DNA of 64,000 bases from Fimbriimonadaceae bacterium (GCA_025934835.1 JAICWL010000003.1:1-64000), one strand, 5' to 3'; shown: positions 7,297 through 16,286, numbered from the stretch's first letter. Notes: generated by a model from the letters alone, not told the origin. Numbers and translations are program-made.

Positions 7297-9604
7297 CTTG
7301 GGTTTCCTCGGGCTTCTGCCCAAGTTTTCGGGCGATGATACGCGCCTCGATCGTCTTCATCGAATCCCGCACGATCTTCGCTAGGCTCTCGTAGTTGTTT
7401 TTTGGCTCGAGGCAGACGATCAGCCGCCTTCGGGCCCGGGTGAGGGCCACATAGAGGAGCCTTCTGGCCTCCTCGCCCTCGAGCATCCTTTTGTGCGCGG
7501 CCAGAAAGCTGTAGATCACTGCGGGGGACTTGGCATGTTTGATCGCGGCAAGGCCGGTGCGGCCGTCCACGATATGGGACTTCGGAGCTTTGAAAAGCCG
7601 CGCCGCTGTTTCCGCCACGACAACCACGGGAAACTCCAGCCCCTTGGCCTTGTGGATCGTCATGATGGACACTACGTCCTCGCCCGAGATTGGCGCGTCT
7701 CCCTCCCTGTGCCGGAGCGCCTGAACCTCGCGGATGCGTTCGGCGTATTCGAGGGGCCCCATTACCTGCTCCTCGGTGGCGAGCTTGAGCAACTTCCGCG
7801 CGTTCGATAGGAGCTGCTTCGAATTGTGCCGCTTGGCAAGCTCGGCGAGATAGTCCGATTTGGCGAACACTTCGGCCAGCACCTCCCAGGCCGGCAGTCT
7901 GTCGGCATACTTGCGAAACGGCTCGAACCAAGCCAGAAACCGTTGGAGCCGCTCCCGGTCTTCGGGGATGGGCGCGACAAACTCGGCCAACGCGTCGGAG
8001 AGGGGCCGGTGTTGAGAGAGCATCACGATCGAATCGAGCGTGAGGCCAACGACCGGGCTCCTCAGACAACATAGGAGCGCGAAATCGTCGGTCGGGTCGG
8101 CTAGCGCGCGCAGCGTATTGGCAAGGTCGTAAACTTCGAGCCGCGTGTAGTAGCTTTCGGAACCGCCGACTACCCGGCACTCTATTCCCAGCTCGGTGAG
8201 CTTCATCTCCAGCTTCTGGCCATAAGCTCCGCTGCGCACCAGAATAGCGATGTCCTTAGGATTCTCGCCGCCTGCGATCAGCGCGGCAACAGCCTTGGCG
8301 ATAGCCGCCACGTCGTGCCGCTCGTGCTGCCAAAGCTCCACGCCGTCGATTTGCACGATCGAAGTGTCCTCGAAGTCGATAACCTGATCGCGCTTGCCCA
8401 TCGGCTGATATTCTCCGGGCCACACATTCTCGAAAATGGCATCCACAAATTCCAGGACACCTGGGGCGGAGCGGTGATTCTTCGCGATCAGCTTGGTCGG
8501 CCCTTCGTCCATCCTGCCGCGGAACAGAGACACGTCCGCCATGCGGAACGAATAAATGGATTGCTGGTGGTCGCCGATCAGAATCTCCTCTTGCAGATCG
8601 AGCTGCCGCAGCAGCCGAAACTGGATCGGATTCAGGTCCTGCGCCTCGTCGACCATCAGCACTTTGTATCGATCTCGAGTTTGCTTCCGGGTTTCTAGCG
8701 AGGAGCCGAGCAAGCGGACCCCGCGGCGCTCCAGCTCGGTAAAGTCGAGTGCCTGGGCCCGCTCCACCGCCCGGTCGAATATGTGCCAAGCGGCGCAGGC
8801 GATCTTCACGAGGCCGCACGTTTGCTGCAGGCATGCGGGCTCCTCTTCCTGGGAGGCATCGTAAAGCCATTTTGGGACTTTGATGTCGAGAGCCGCAAAC
8901 GCGTCTGCCAGGCACTCTTTCAAGTTCGAGTCGCGTAGCGGCCGAAGTTGGGAGCGGATGTCTTCCGGCAGCTTCGACGCGATGACTTGATACGAGCGAA
9001 GGGCGAGAGCGGCGGGGTTCGCGTACCAAGACTCGATCTCTTCCCTGTCATATGCAGATGCCCGCAACTCTTCCAGCACGGCCGCTACGGAAGTCTCCAT
9101 TGCGGAATACGGTGAGGCCGAGCGGTGTCCCGCGCTTCCGTAGCCGATTGCGGAAAGAATAGCTTCCACATCTCGATCCCCTTCGTAGTCCAACGCCAAC
9201 GCCTCACGGACGCAACTCGAAACCAGCTGGGAATCCTGTGCGCCGGCCAGGATTTCGAATTCCGGATCGAGCCCGGCTGCAAGCGCGTTTTCCCTCAGCA
9301 GTCTCTCGCAAAACGAGTGCAGGGTCTGGATCGGGCCGGTTTCGGCTACTTGCGCTTCGCGGATGAGCCCCTTGGCGCGCAGAGCCCGGACGATGCGGCG
9401 TTTCATTTCGGCTGCCGCCTTGTTCGTAAATGTCACCGTGAGGATCGCGTCCGGCGGTATGCCCTGGTCGACGTATCGCAGATATCGTTCGCTCAGGACG
9501 AACGTCTTTCCTGCCCCAGCCGATGCCCGAACCACGAACCTGGAGTCCGACGACTCGATGATCTCGGTCTGTTCCGGTGTGGGCGAAATCTGACCGTCAT
9601 TCAT
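7289..9604 (-). CDS. UvrD/AddA-like DNA helicase without nuclease domain
   Basis: SF1A helicase of the AddA/RecB type. I start it at ATG 9604 (MNDGQISPTPEQTEIIES, 771 aa), not at the track's 9721, because the ATG overlaps the stop of the upstream gene by 8 bases, a translational-coupling arrangement. Motifs: Walker A ASAGAGKT (27-34), TVTFTNKAAAEMKRR, DEAQDLNPIQFRLL, GDHQQSIYSFRMAD, TIHKAKGLEFPVVVV and YVALTRARRRL close to the C-terminus. Classical AddA is about 1,200 aa and ends in a RecB-like nuclease domain; this protein stops shortly after the last helicase motif, so that domain is missing. The upstream partner is AddB-like, so they probably form one break-processing complex. Confidence 0.9.
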   Translation of the reverse strand: MNDGQISPTPEQTEIIESSDSRFVVRASAGAGKTFVLSERYLRYVDQGIPPDAILTVTFTNKAAAEMKRRIVRALRAKGLIREAQVAETGPIQTLHSFCERLLRENALAAGLDPEFEILAGAQDSQLVSSCVREALALDYEGDRDVEAILSAIGYGSAGHRSASPYSAMETSVAAVLEELRASAYDREEIESWYANPAALALRSYQVIASKLPEDIRSQLRPLRDSNLKECLADAFAALDIKVPKWLYDASQEEEPACLQQTCGLVKIACAAWHIFDRAVERAQALDFTELERRGVRLLGSSLETRKQTRDRYKVLMVDEAQDLNPIQFRLLRQLDLQEEILIGDHQQSIYSFRMADVSLFRGRMDEGPTKLIAKNHRSAPGVLEFVDAIFENVWPGEYQPMGKRDQVIDFEDTSIVQIDGVELWQHERHDVAAIAKAVAALIAGGENPKDIAILVRSGAYGQKLEMKLTELGIECRVVGGSESYYTRLEVYDLANTLRALADPTDDFALLCCLRSPVVGLTLDSIVMLSQHRPLSDALAEFVAPIPEDRERLQRFLAWFEPFRKYADRLPAWEVLAEVFAKSDYLAELAKRHNSKQLLSNARKLLKLATEEQVMGPLEYAERIREVQALRHREGDAPISGEDVVSIMTIHKAKGLEFPVVVVAETAARLFKAPKSHIVDGRTGLAAIKHAKSPAVIYSFLAAHKRMLEGEEARRLLYVALTRARRRLIVCLEPKNNYESLAKIVRDSMKTIEARIIARKLGQKPEETQVS

Positions 9605-12476
9605 CGTCGGCGGTTCGAGTGCCGCGAGCGCCCGCCTCCTCTTCGCCGAAATCCTGGCTTCTTCTGCAAAGCTCGCCATATTCGCAGCTCGCGCAGTAGT
9701 CGCCCGATCTCGCGTCGACAATCCCCTGCCGCAAAGTCGACATCACATCGGCGAGACGGTGCTCGGTGCTCAAGAACAGATCGTTTTGGTACGTGAGCGG
9801 GTCGCTCACGTTCGACATGTCGACGATCTTGAGACCCTTCGATTCGGGCGAGCTGATCTTCGCCCCGGATGGTCGGCGCACCAGCAGGAGGTAGCGCAGC
9901 CCCGATGTCGAATCGATTTCCAGCGCCGGAGCACGCCCCTTTTCGTATAGCGCGATCATGTGGAGCCCGAAGAGGAACTCGTCATGTTCACTCATGTCCT
10001 TCAGGATGCCCCGCGACCAAAACATGTACGCCACGTTCAGGTCGCCGAGCCTCGATATGCCGTCGACCTTTCCTTTGAGCCGTGCCCCATGCTTCAGCTT
10101 GCCTCGCAAGCGCTGGCTGCCGAACTCCACGCTCGGCTCGACGCTCCCCTCCTGTTTCGTCCAGTGCTCGCGAGAGGCGAACTCCCTGGCAACCCAGTCC
10201 CGTATCAGGCGCTTGCCGCCCGCGAGCTGGAGCTGCGCCTCCCAGTCCGGGATGTCGCCATACTCTCGATCGAGGTGGGCCTCCAAAGCGAATTGGAGCT
10301 TTTGGGTCGCCACCTCCCTGGTTTCCGCGGTGATCAGGCCCGATTCGATGGGCAGCTTCAGCAGCCGGTTCCAAGAACCCGACCGGCGTTTGCCCTCGAT
10401 ACCGAGCGAATACCGCGCCGCCTGCTTGAACGGGCACTGATTCGCATCGCGAAGCTGGCTGGGAGTCACGCCGTCGTCACCTGCGGAAGCGACCAGCATG
10501 ATCGCACCCGGTGAGCAGAGCTCGACCGGCGCCGAGGTCTCGCGCTCGCCATCGAGCGCTTTGCGGATAGCAGCGTCGGATTCGCTCGCACACTCGTCAG
10601 CCGGTGGTACCAAGGCCGAGCGGGGATACTCCACCGTGCGCTGGTTCTTCGCGGCATTCAGCCCGAGGACAGCCTCCAAGTAGAAGGACGGAATGTTGCT
10701 CTGCTCGTCCTCGATCAGCGAATAGGAAAATATGAGCCTCTTGCCGGCGGCCGCGCAAATCCTGTAGAACTCGTCCCGCTCGGCGTTGGCCGCATCCTTA
10801 GAGTCGCATAGGGGCGGCAGCCCCGGCATGAGCGCCGATAACTCGGCCCGCTCCGCGTCTGGCAGGATCGGATCCTCGCTTCGCCGCCGGGGGAATACCC
10901 CCTCGAGCGCTTCGAGTACGAACACGTTTTCGCAGCCGGCGAGCGAGCATGCTTCGCTGGAGACCGATATATTGGCGTCGTCGGTCGGCGGAATGCTCAC
11001 GTCGGATATTTCCCACACTTTCCGGGCGTGCCGTACGAACGATCTCAGGTTCATCGTTCCGCCTTCGCCGATGCGATCGATTTGCGCAAAGCCGACCAGG
11101 CTGAGCTGGAGCTGGTTTTGCGCGGTGGCGTCGCGCTTCGTGGCGTAGCCGGTCTCGAAGGCATCATGCCAAGGGAGCTTGTCGATCAACTCGCGCAGGC
11201 GCTGTTGCCACTCCACGAGGGTCGCTTCGGAGGCGGCGCAAGCTGTTCGCCAATCCAGCAAGTCCAGCAGCCACGGGTACTCCTCGCGGTTCAGCTCGAC
11301 CCACGTGCGAAAGCTTTCCCATTGCCGCTCCTTCATGCGGTGGCAATCGCGCAGTATCGTCGTGATCGCCCTTCGCTGATCGCCCGAAAGGCTCAAATAG
11401 CTGCTCGAAAGGATGCCGCCCAGGCTCCGCACGTCGCTGTCGGCGCACGCCTGAAGCACGCGAAGCGTTAAACGCGCGAACGAGTTTGTGAGCAGCGGCG
11501 CGCGCCTGCGCATGCGAACGGGAATCCCGAGCCTTCTGCTCGCCGAGTCGATCAACGGAGCGTACGTCTCGAGGTGCCGGACGAACATGCCGCACGGCCC
11601 TGATTGCCGCGCGCATTCGCGCAAAATCCATTCGACCTCGGCAAGCGGGTCGTACGCCACGCGCACGCCGATTTCATCGAGTAGCGGCGCCGAGTCGTCG
11701 GGGGTTCCGAACAACCCATGCATCAACCGATTCGCGCCCCCGATCTCCTCCACAGTTGAGCCCAGCATTTCCGCCGTCCGCGCTGCTCCGAGGAAGATCT
11801 GGCCCTTGGCCGCGTGCCTGTCCAGGACTACGGTTACCTCCACGCCCTGATCGGCGAGCCACCGAAGCCAGCGAGCAGCCATAGGGTGCACTTCGGAACC
11901 CATGAAGACCAACACTCGCTCGATGGCTCCGTCCAGCTCGGCCGTCGAGCCCAGGCAAGCCCGAATCTGGCTGCTCGAGGTCTGGTAGCCGAGCTCCGCG
12001 AAGGTGCGGCGCATCGACTCCGCGATGGCGGCCAGGCTGCGCAGACGCGACGCCAGCGCCGGAGAAGCGACCTCGGCTGCCGCCAACATCTCTTCTTCCT
12101 CGATTCCCCAATGCGAAAGCTCTCTAAGCGTGCGGTCGACCGCCCGATGAACTCCCGGCAGGTCCCGGCAGCCCGCGAGGCTCGTTCCGTCATCAAGCAC
12201 AGCGCACGCGCGTGCGATGACCGCCTCGCGGATGCGCGATTGGACCAGCGGCATCACCTCCTCGCCGCACATTGTGAGCAGGCGACTGACTAGAGTGCCG
12301 AACTCCATTATTTCGGTGCTGTACTCGCTCTCTCGCGCCTCGCGGCAGCGGGTCAGCGTGGGTCGGTCGAAGGAGGTGATGACGCCGTTGGGATGCCTCT
12401 CGAACTCGCGAACGATCGCGCTGAGAGCGACCGAGCCCGGGACTGCACCGATAACCCGCATGCGCCCTGTTGCCAT
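9597..12476 (-). CDS. AddB-like protein with degenerate PD-(D/E)XK domain
   Basis: Partner subunit of the helicase downstream. Start ATG 12476 (MATGRMRVIGAVPGS, 959 aa); the track's extra 152 residues are low-complexity and antisense to the next gene. The N-terminal two thirds resemble the inactive helicase-like part of AddB, including EALEGVFPRRR (compare GLNEGVFP). The C-terminal part begins PSQLRDANQCPFKQAARY and ends YCASCEYGELC: one Cys plus a CX2CX5C cluster, the layout of the 4Fe-4S staple in AddB-type nucleases. Between them a KVDGI segment matches the first catalytic Asp, but the expected following DYK-type motif reads LNVAYMFWSRG, with no acidic-x-Lys. So the iron-sulphur fold looks kept while nuclease activity is doubtful. 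Confidence 0.82.
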   Translation of the reverse strand: MATGRMRVIGAVPGSVALSAIVREFERHPNGVITSFDRPTLTRCREARESEYSTEIMEFGTLVSRLLTMCGEEVMPLVQSRIREAVIARACAVLDDGTSLAGCRDLPGVHRAVDRTLRELSHWGIEEEEMLAAAEVASPALASRLRSLAAIAESMRRTFAELGYQTSSSQIRACLGSTAELDGAIERVLVFMGSEVHPMAARWLRWLADQGVEVTVVLDRHAAKGQIFLGAARTAEMLGSTVEEIGGANRLMHGLFGTPDDSAPLLDEIGVRVAYDPLAEVEWILRECARQSGPCGMFVRHLETYAPLIDSASRRLGIPVRMRRRAPLLTNSFARLTLRVLQACADSDVRSLGGILSSSYLSLSGDQRRAITTILRDCHRMKERQWESFRTWVELNREEYPWLLDLLDWRTACAASEATLVEWQQRLRELIDKLPWHDAFETGYATKRDATAQNQLQLSLVGFAQIDRIGEGGTMNLRSFVRHARKVWEISDVSIPPTDDANISVSSEACSLAGCENVFVLEALEGVFPRRRSEDPILPDAERAELSALMPGLPPLCDSKDAANAERDEFYRICAAAGKRLIFSYSLIEDEQSNIPSFYLEAVLGLNAAKNQRTVEYPRSALVPPADECASESDAAIRKALDGERETSAPVELCSPGAIMLVASAGDDGVTPSQLRDANQCPFKQAARYSLGIEGKRRSGSWNRLLKLPIESGLITAETREVATQKLQFALEAHLDREYGDIPDWEAQLQLAGGKRLIRDWVAREFASREHWTKQEGSVEPSVEFGSQRLRGKLKHGARLKGKVDGISRLGDLNVAYMFWSRGILKDMSEHDEFLFGLHMIALYEKGRAPALEIDSTSGLRYLLLVRRPSGAKISSPESKGLKIVDMSNVSDPLTYQNDLFLSTEHRLADVMSTLRQGIVDARSGDYCASCEYGELCRRSQDFGEEEAGARGTRTADDE

Positions 12477-12500
12477 CCGACTCCAGTGTATCATCGGTTC

Positions 12501-13097
12501 GTGGAAGCCACCGTATGGAGTGCGCGGCGCAGGTGGATGGGAAACGCGGTTCCAGCGGTTTTTTGGCTTCCGTTCGTAGTTTCCGGTTTGGCGTTCATGG
12601 CTGTGCGCGCCGTGATCGTGGGGCCGGGATTGTGGCTTCTTCTGGTCGGCACCGTGGTCGGCTGGGTGGCGCTGAACCAATTCGGGTTCTTCGAAAACGG
12701 CCGCATGCGAGCCTCGCTCGAGCGCATCCTCAGGGCAAAGGAGGGGGATCTGCCCGACGATCGCATGTTCGTGGGATATGCTTCGCCCAAGTACGCCGGG
12801 CTTATCGACGCGCACGAGGATGTTGGCTTTCTCTGCTTCCTTCCCGACCGGTTGCGCTTCGTCTCCGAGGTTCGGACGGTCGATTTCCCGTTCGCTCAGA
12901 TCCGGAGAGTGCGATTCCGCCCGAATGCCCACAGCTTGCTGGGTCTCGGGAGGTGGGTGAGCATCGAGGGCAGAGCCGGCAAGGAGACTTTGGAAATGAA
13001 AGTCGAGCCTCGTGAGCGCCGCACGATGCTAGCGAACTTTCGGCTTTCCAGACCGCTTCGCGACCGCATCCGCGCGATTGTCCGCGGTTCCGTCTGA
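12501..13097 (+). CDS. membrane protein with PH-like C-terminal domain
   Basis: Function unknown. I start at GTG 12501 (MEATVWSARRRWMGNAVPAVFW, 198 aa); ATG 12537 is possible. Two closely spaced membrane helices lie at about residues 14-60 (FWLPFVVSGLAFMAVRAVIVGPGLWLLLVGTVVGWVAL). The cytoplasmic remainder contains a beta-rich stretch (VGFLCFLPDRLRFVSEVRTVDFPF, RWVSIEGRA) that reads like a bacterial PH-like domain, followed by a basic helix. It is divergent from the AddB-like gene with only 24 bases between start codons, so the two promoters must overlap the coding starts. Its last 69 bases are antisense to the end of the histidine kinase gene. Confidence 0.7.
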   Translation: MEATVWSARRRWMGNAVPAVFWLPFVVSGLAFMAVRAVIVGPGLWLLLVGTVVGWVALNQFGFFENGRMRASLERILRAKEGDLPDDRMFVGYASPKYAGLIDAHEDVGFLCFLPDRLRFVSEVRTVDFPFAQIRRVRFRPNAHSLLGLGRWVSIEGRAGKETLEMKVEPRERRTMLANFRLSRPLRDRIRAIVRGSV

Positions 13098-14639
13098 TCG
13101 ATCGGCAGCGGGAACCGTGAAGAAAAACGTAGCTCCCATACCTGGCGCAGCATGCGCCCACACCATGCCGCCGTGGCGCTCGACGATGCGCTTGACATTG
13201 GCCAGGCCGACCCCATTGCCGGGTATTTCGTCGCCCACAAGCCGCTCGAATGGCCGGAACAGCTTGGAAGCGTAGTCGGGGTCGAACCCGATTCCTTGGT
13301 CTGCCACGAAAAAGCTGCCGTTGCCATCCTGTCCGAATCGAACCTGCCCGCCGGATGTCGAGAATTTGCAGGCGTTTTCCAGCAAGTTCTGCAGCGCCAA
13401 CCTCATGAGGCGCCCATCCCCTTCGGCTGAGAGCCCCGGTTCGATGGCGAACTCGATGTTGTTGGCCCTCCCGTCTCGGCGCAGGTCCGCCGCAATTTCC
13501 AAAGCGAGATCGCTCATGTCGATCGGAGTCCGCATCATTTCGGACCGCGAGATGCGCGATAGCCGCAGCAGGTCGTCGATCAGCTTGCCCAGGCGCGAGG
13601 AAGCCAGCGCCTGCCTGGCGAGAAGTGCGCTCGCTTCCGGCGGAAGTAATTCGCCGAAGTCTTGCCGCAACATTGCGCTCGTGGAATTGATCGCGCGCAG
13701 AGGCGCCCTAAGGTCGTGCGACACCGAATACGTAAAGCCTTCTAGCTCGAGGTTCGCTGCCCGCAGATCGGCGGTGTGTTGGCGGACTTTCCGATCGAGC
13801 TCGTCTTCACGAGTCTTTCTCTCGGTCGCATCCACGGTGATGCCCACAAACCGCACGAGCTTGCCCCTGGTGTCGCGGATGGGCGTGCCCTGCGAATGGA
13901 ACCACCGCGGACCTTTCGACGGCAACACCAGTTCACCCTCGACGTTGAACGGCGCACCAAGCTTCTTCGAGCGATCGATCGCCTTTATCAACGCGTCGGC
14001 ATCCTCTGGGGCCATCATCGCCAGAGCCGCGGCCAGGGGGTCCTTTGCTCCCCTTGGCAGCTCATGCAGATCGTACATCTCGTCGGTCCAGACGGCGGTA
14101 TCCGTCTCGGCATCCCATTCCCAAGCTGCCGCGCCGGCGACAGCCATCGAAAGTCTGAGCAGCTCACGCTCGGACCGAAGCATGTCGAGCGCGACCTTCT
14201 GATCGTTGATATCCGTGCTCGTGCCGAGCCAACGAACGATTCGGCCATGGGCATCGAACCTGGGCGAGCATCGGCTTAGGTACCAGCGGTACTGGCCGTC
14301 GTTTCTGCGCAGCCGAAGCTCGCATTCCCAGACGCGGCCCTCGCTCATGCAATCGGAGAATCGGGAAAAGGCGACCTCGCGGTCGTCCGGGTGGACGATG
14401 GTGGCCCAGCCTCGTTCCTCTACCGCGGACTTGTCGCCCCCGATGAACTCCACGTAAGTCTCGTTGATGAAATCGACATGGCCGTCCGCTAGGGAGGACC
14501 AAACGATGATGGGAAGCGCATCCAGCATATCGCGGAAATGCTGCTCCAGTGGCGAATCGTGATGCCCTGATTCCCGGCCGCTCGTGCGGCTCACGTGGTC
14601 CGCGGCGTCATCGCCGGGCCCGCCGCTCACAATGTCCAA
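13029..14639 (-). CDS. PAS-domain sensor histidine kinase
   Basis: Soluble two-component sensor, 536 aa, no membrane segment. Domains in order: PAS1 (about 32-150, ending in the PAC-type GRIVRWLGTSTDI), PAS2 (about 160-280, ending RFVGITVDATERK), short coiled coil, dimerisation/H-box SHDLRAPLRAI (about 307; His is the phosphoacceptor), then the ATPase with N-box NLLENACKFS, G1 DQGIGFDP, F-box FRPFERL and G2 GNGVGLANVKRIVERHGG. All key motifs intact. Resembles bacteriophytochrome-type kinases of the HisKA class. The start is TTG 14639 or GTG 14630; an AGGGTGGAG run lies upstream and CATAAT further out. No response regulator is adjacent, so it is an orphan kinase of unknown input. Confidence 0.93.
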   Translation of the reverse strand: MDIVSGGPGDDAADHVSRTSGRESGHHDSPLEQHFRDMLDALPIIVWSSLADGHVDFINETYVEFIGGDKSAVEERGWATIVHPDDREVAFSRFSDCMSEGRVWECELRLRRNDGQYRWYLSRCSPRFDAHGRIVRWLGTSTDINDQKVALDMLRSERELLRLSMAVAGAAAWEWDAETDTAVWTDEMYDLHELPRGAKDPLAAALAMMAPEDADALIKAIDRSKKLGAPFNVEGELVLPSKGPRWFHSQGTPIRDTRGKLVRFVGITVDATERKTREDELDRKVRQHTADLRAANLELEGFTYSVSHDLRAPLRAINSTSAMLRQDFGELLPPEASALLARQALASSRLGKLIDDLLRLSRISRSEMMRTPIDMSDLALEIAADLRRDGRANNIEFAIEPGLSAEGDGRLMRLALQNLLENACKFSTSGGQVRFGQDGNGSFFVADQGIGFDPDYASKLFRPFERLVGDEIPGNGVGLANVKRIVERHGGMVWAHAAPGMGATFFFTVPAADRSDGTADNRADAVAKRSGKPKVR

Positions 14640-14764
14640 GATGCTCCACCCTGTTTATTATGGGCACGATATAGGTCGACGCGTGAAAAGTACGCTGAGC
14701 GCTTGGGTTCGCAATGCCAAGATCGGCGCCCAACGCGCCCGCCGAGCCTGGTAACCCTTGGGCC

Positions 14765-15552
14765 TCACTGGGGAGGTGTGGGCCGGTATTTTCGAATCCC
14801 TCGACACTGCGGGAACATCGTGCAACCCCAGAATTGCTCTCCAATGTAGTTTCCTCGCTTTGCAGTACGCAGGACCATAGCGCTGCCGCACTTCGGGCAT
14901 CCAATTTCGCGATCCTCGGCGAAAGCTGGAGAACCGTTCACCAAGCGGACCCTTCGCAGCAAGGAATCACCGTCGATCAGTGCGATTCCATTGGCGCGGG
15001 CGAGTTGTCGCGCTTCTGACGTGAAATTGCCGCAAGTGACGATGAACCCCCGTGGCCCGCCGCTGCCATGAGCAACTAGGGCTCCCAAGAACTCGCGAAC
15101 CCTCGGTGCGCCGACACTCCAGGACCGATACTGCTTGCACTGAACGCAGTACTTCTCGCCTTGGGCAGTTAGGAGCACGAGATCGACGCCGCCATCCCCT
15201 TGCCCGGGGCCCTCATGCACGAGCCAACCCTCCCTCCGGAAAAGATCCGCCACTAGGAATTCGAACTGCCTCCAGTTCATGGCCTTGAGGTCAGCGAGTG
15301 TGCGCTGTCTATCGAGGAGCCGTCCACGTTGGCTGCTCGAGAACAGGCCTATGATCGCTCCCAGGGACAGGCAAAAAGCCGAGCCTAGCAGGAAAAAATC
15401 ACGATTAGCCTCGTTGAGGCCGGCAATCCCAATCCGAGCACGAGCACAAAGGGCGCAAGAATGACGAGGCCAATCGCGATGGCTCCGGCAGATTCGGGGT
15501 GAGCCCTGCCGATATCCACCAAGTCCTCAACCAGGCTCTGCTTTCGGGGCAT
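14765..15552 (-). pseudogene. Mrr-like restriction endonuclease with N-terminal frameshift
   Basis: The track shows only MNWRQFEFLVADLFRREG (171 aa), which carries the Mrr catalytic core: GQGDGGVDLVL with the catalytic Asp, then YCVQCKQY (QxK), and a C-terminal topoisomerase-type zinc ribbon (CPKCGSAMVL...WGCTMFPQC). Upstream, ATG 15552 with SD TAGGAG opens MPRKQSLVEDLVDIGRAHPE followed by a membrane helix (AIAIGLVILAPFVLVLG) but stops at 15385. In the Mrr frame the sequence before Met continues as NEANRDFFLLGSAFCLSLGAIIGLF, a second helix, with no start codon of its own. One extra G at GG (about 15434-15436) would join both frames into a 2-TM Mrr protein. Either a mutation, an assembly error or a recoded gene. 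Confidence 0.72.
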
Positions 15553-15557
15553 GACTC

Positions 15558-16040
15558 CTACTCCATATGCTCGCAGCCGAAGCTTTCGTTGAGCGGTTCA
15601 AGCTCCGCACTGCCGTCCGATCTACCGGATGCGCGCTCGGTTTTCAAATTGTCGGCCTGACTAAGAACATTTTCACGAAAGCCACTAAAGTCCGCTTCGT
15701 CGGAGCTTGCAAAAGCGCGGTCGAACTCGGCCCCGCCGAGGAAAGTTGAGACGACGGCTTGCTGCGGCTTTTGACAAATGACGATCATTTCTGGATGGTT
15801 GTTATCGATCTCGGCTTCTTCATTCTCAGAGGGATCGATTTCGGGGCGGGCCAGAGCCAGTCGGACACATGCGGCTGTTGAGACGCTGCGACGCAATAAC
15901 AGACCTAGGTGTCTCGGGAGCGGGTGCCCTGTCGGACGGGCCAACCGATGCGCTCCAGCGACTGGGCGTTCAGCTAATCGGGATCGAAACGAAGCGATAA
16001 GCTCCCCCAAATCGTTGGTAATAGGGATCGGTCTGGGCAT
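15558..16040 (-). CDS. hypothetical protein, start uncertain
   Basis: No family recognised. The C-terminal 95 residues read as genuine protein (EIDPSENEEAEIDNN, MIVICQKPQQAVVSTFLGGAEFDRAF, ending NESFGCEHME) and the stop lies 5 bases before the Mrr start, its last codons overlapping that gene's SD. The N-terminal part from ATG 16040 is poor (RPTGHPLPRHLGLLLRR) and lies over another frame that reads better, so the true start may be TTG 15896 (112 aa) or the gene may be frameshifted. Soluble, acidic, no domain visible. Confidence 0.4.
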   Translation of the reverse strand: MPRPIPITNDLGELIASFRSRLAERPVAGAHRLARPTGHPLPRHLGLLLRRSVSTAACVRLALARPEIDPSENEEAEIDNNHPEMIVICQKPQQAVVSTFLGGAEFDRAFASSDEADFSGFRENVLSQADNLKTERASGRSDGSAELEPLNESFGCEHME

Positions 16041-16119
16041 CGATGATCCTTAGGCGGTAGTCAAAGCGCTCGTCCTGCGAGAAGCTACGCGGGCGATCGG
16101 TGCCTTCGTTTTTCGGTCG
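15970..16119 (-). pseudogene. remnant of a small CDS (A5/A4 frameshift)
   Basis: A frame without its own start codon reads RPKNEGTDRPRSFSQDERFD then YRLRIIDAQTDPYYQRFGGA and ends YRFVSIPIS at a TGA. Composition and third-position bias look like real coding sequence. Just upstream, ATG 16123 opens MTTEK in another frame at an A5 run; removing one A would give a continuous 52-codon ORF beginning MTTENEGTDRPRS. Not homologous to anything I can name. Confidence 0.4.
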
Positions 16120-16164
16120 TCATCAGCTTGCATGCTTGCTTGATGCCGAGTTGCGACAAAACTG

Positions 16165-16240
<76 letters not shown>

Positions 16241-16272
16241 GTAACCTTAATTTACCTCAACGTTTCGCCGTG

Positions 16273-16278
16273 TAAACT
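16273..16278 (+). promoter_or_regulatory. -10-like hexamer for the GNAT gene
   Basis: TGTAAACT (hexamer TAAACT) followed by 8 nt (CGCCGAGC) and GTG 16287. No SD. Confidence 0.5.
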
Positions 16279-16286
16279 CGCCGAGC

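Noticed and set aside
8256-9029. 257-aa minus ORF in another frame of the helicase
   Set aside because: Arg/Pro/Gly-rich frame shadow of the AddA-like gene.
15778-16053. 91-aa plus ORF in the decayed patch
   Set aside because: Antisense to the better minus-strand ORF; no motif and weak codon bias.
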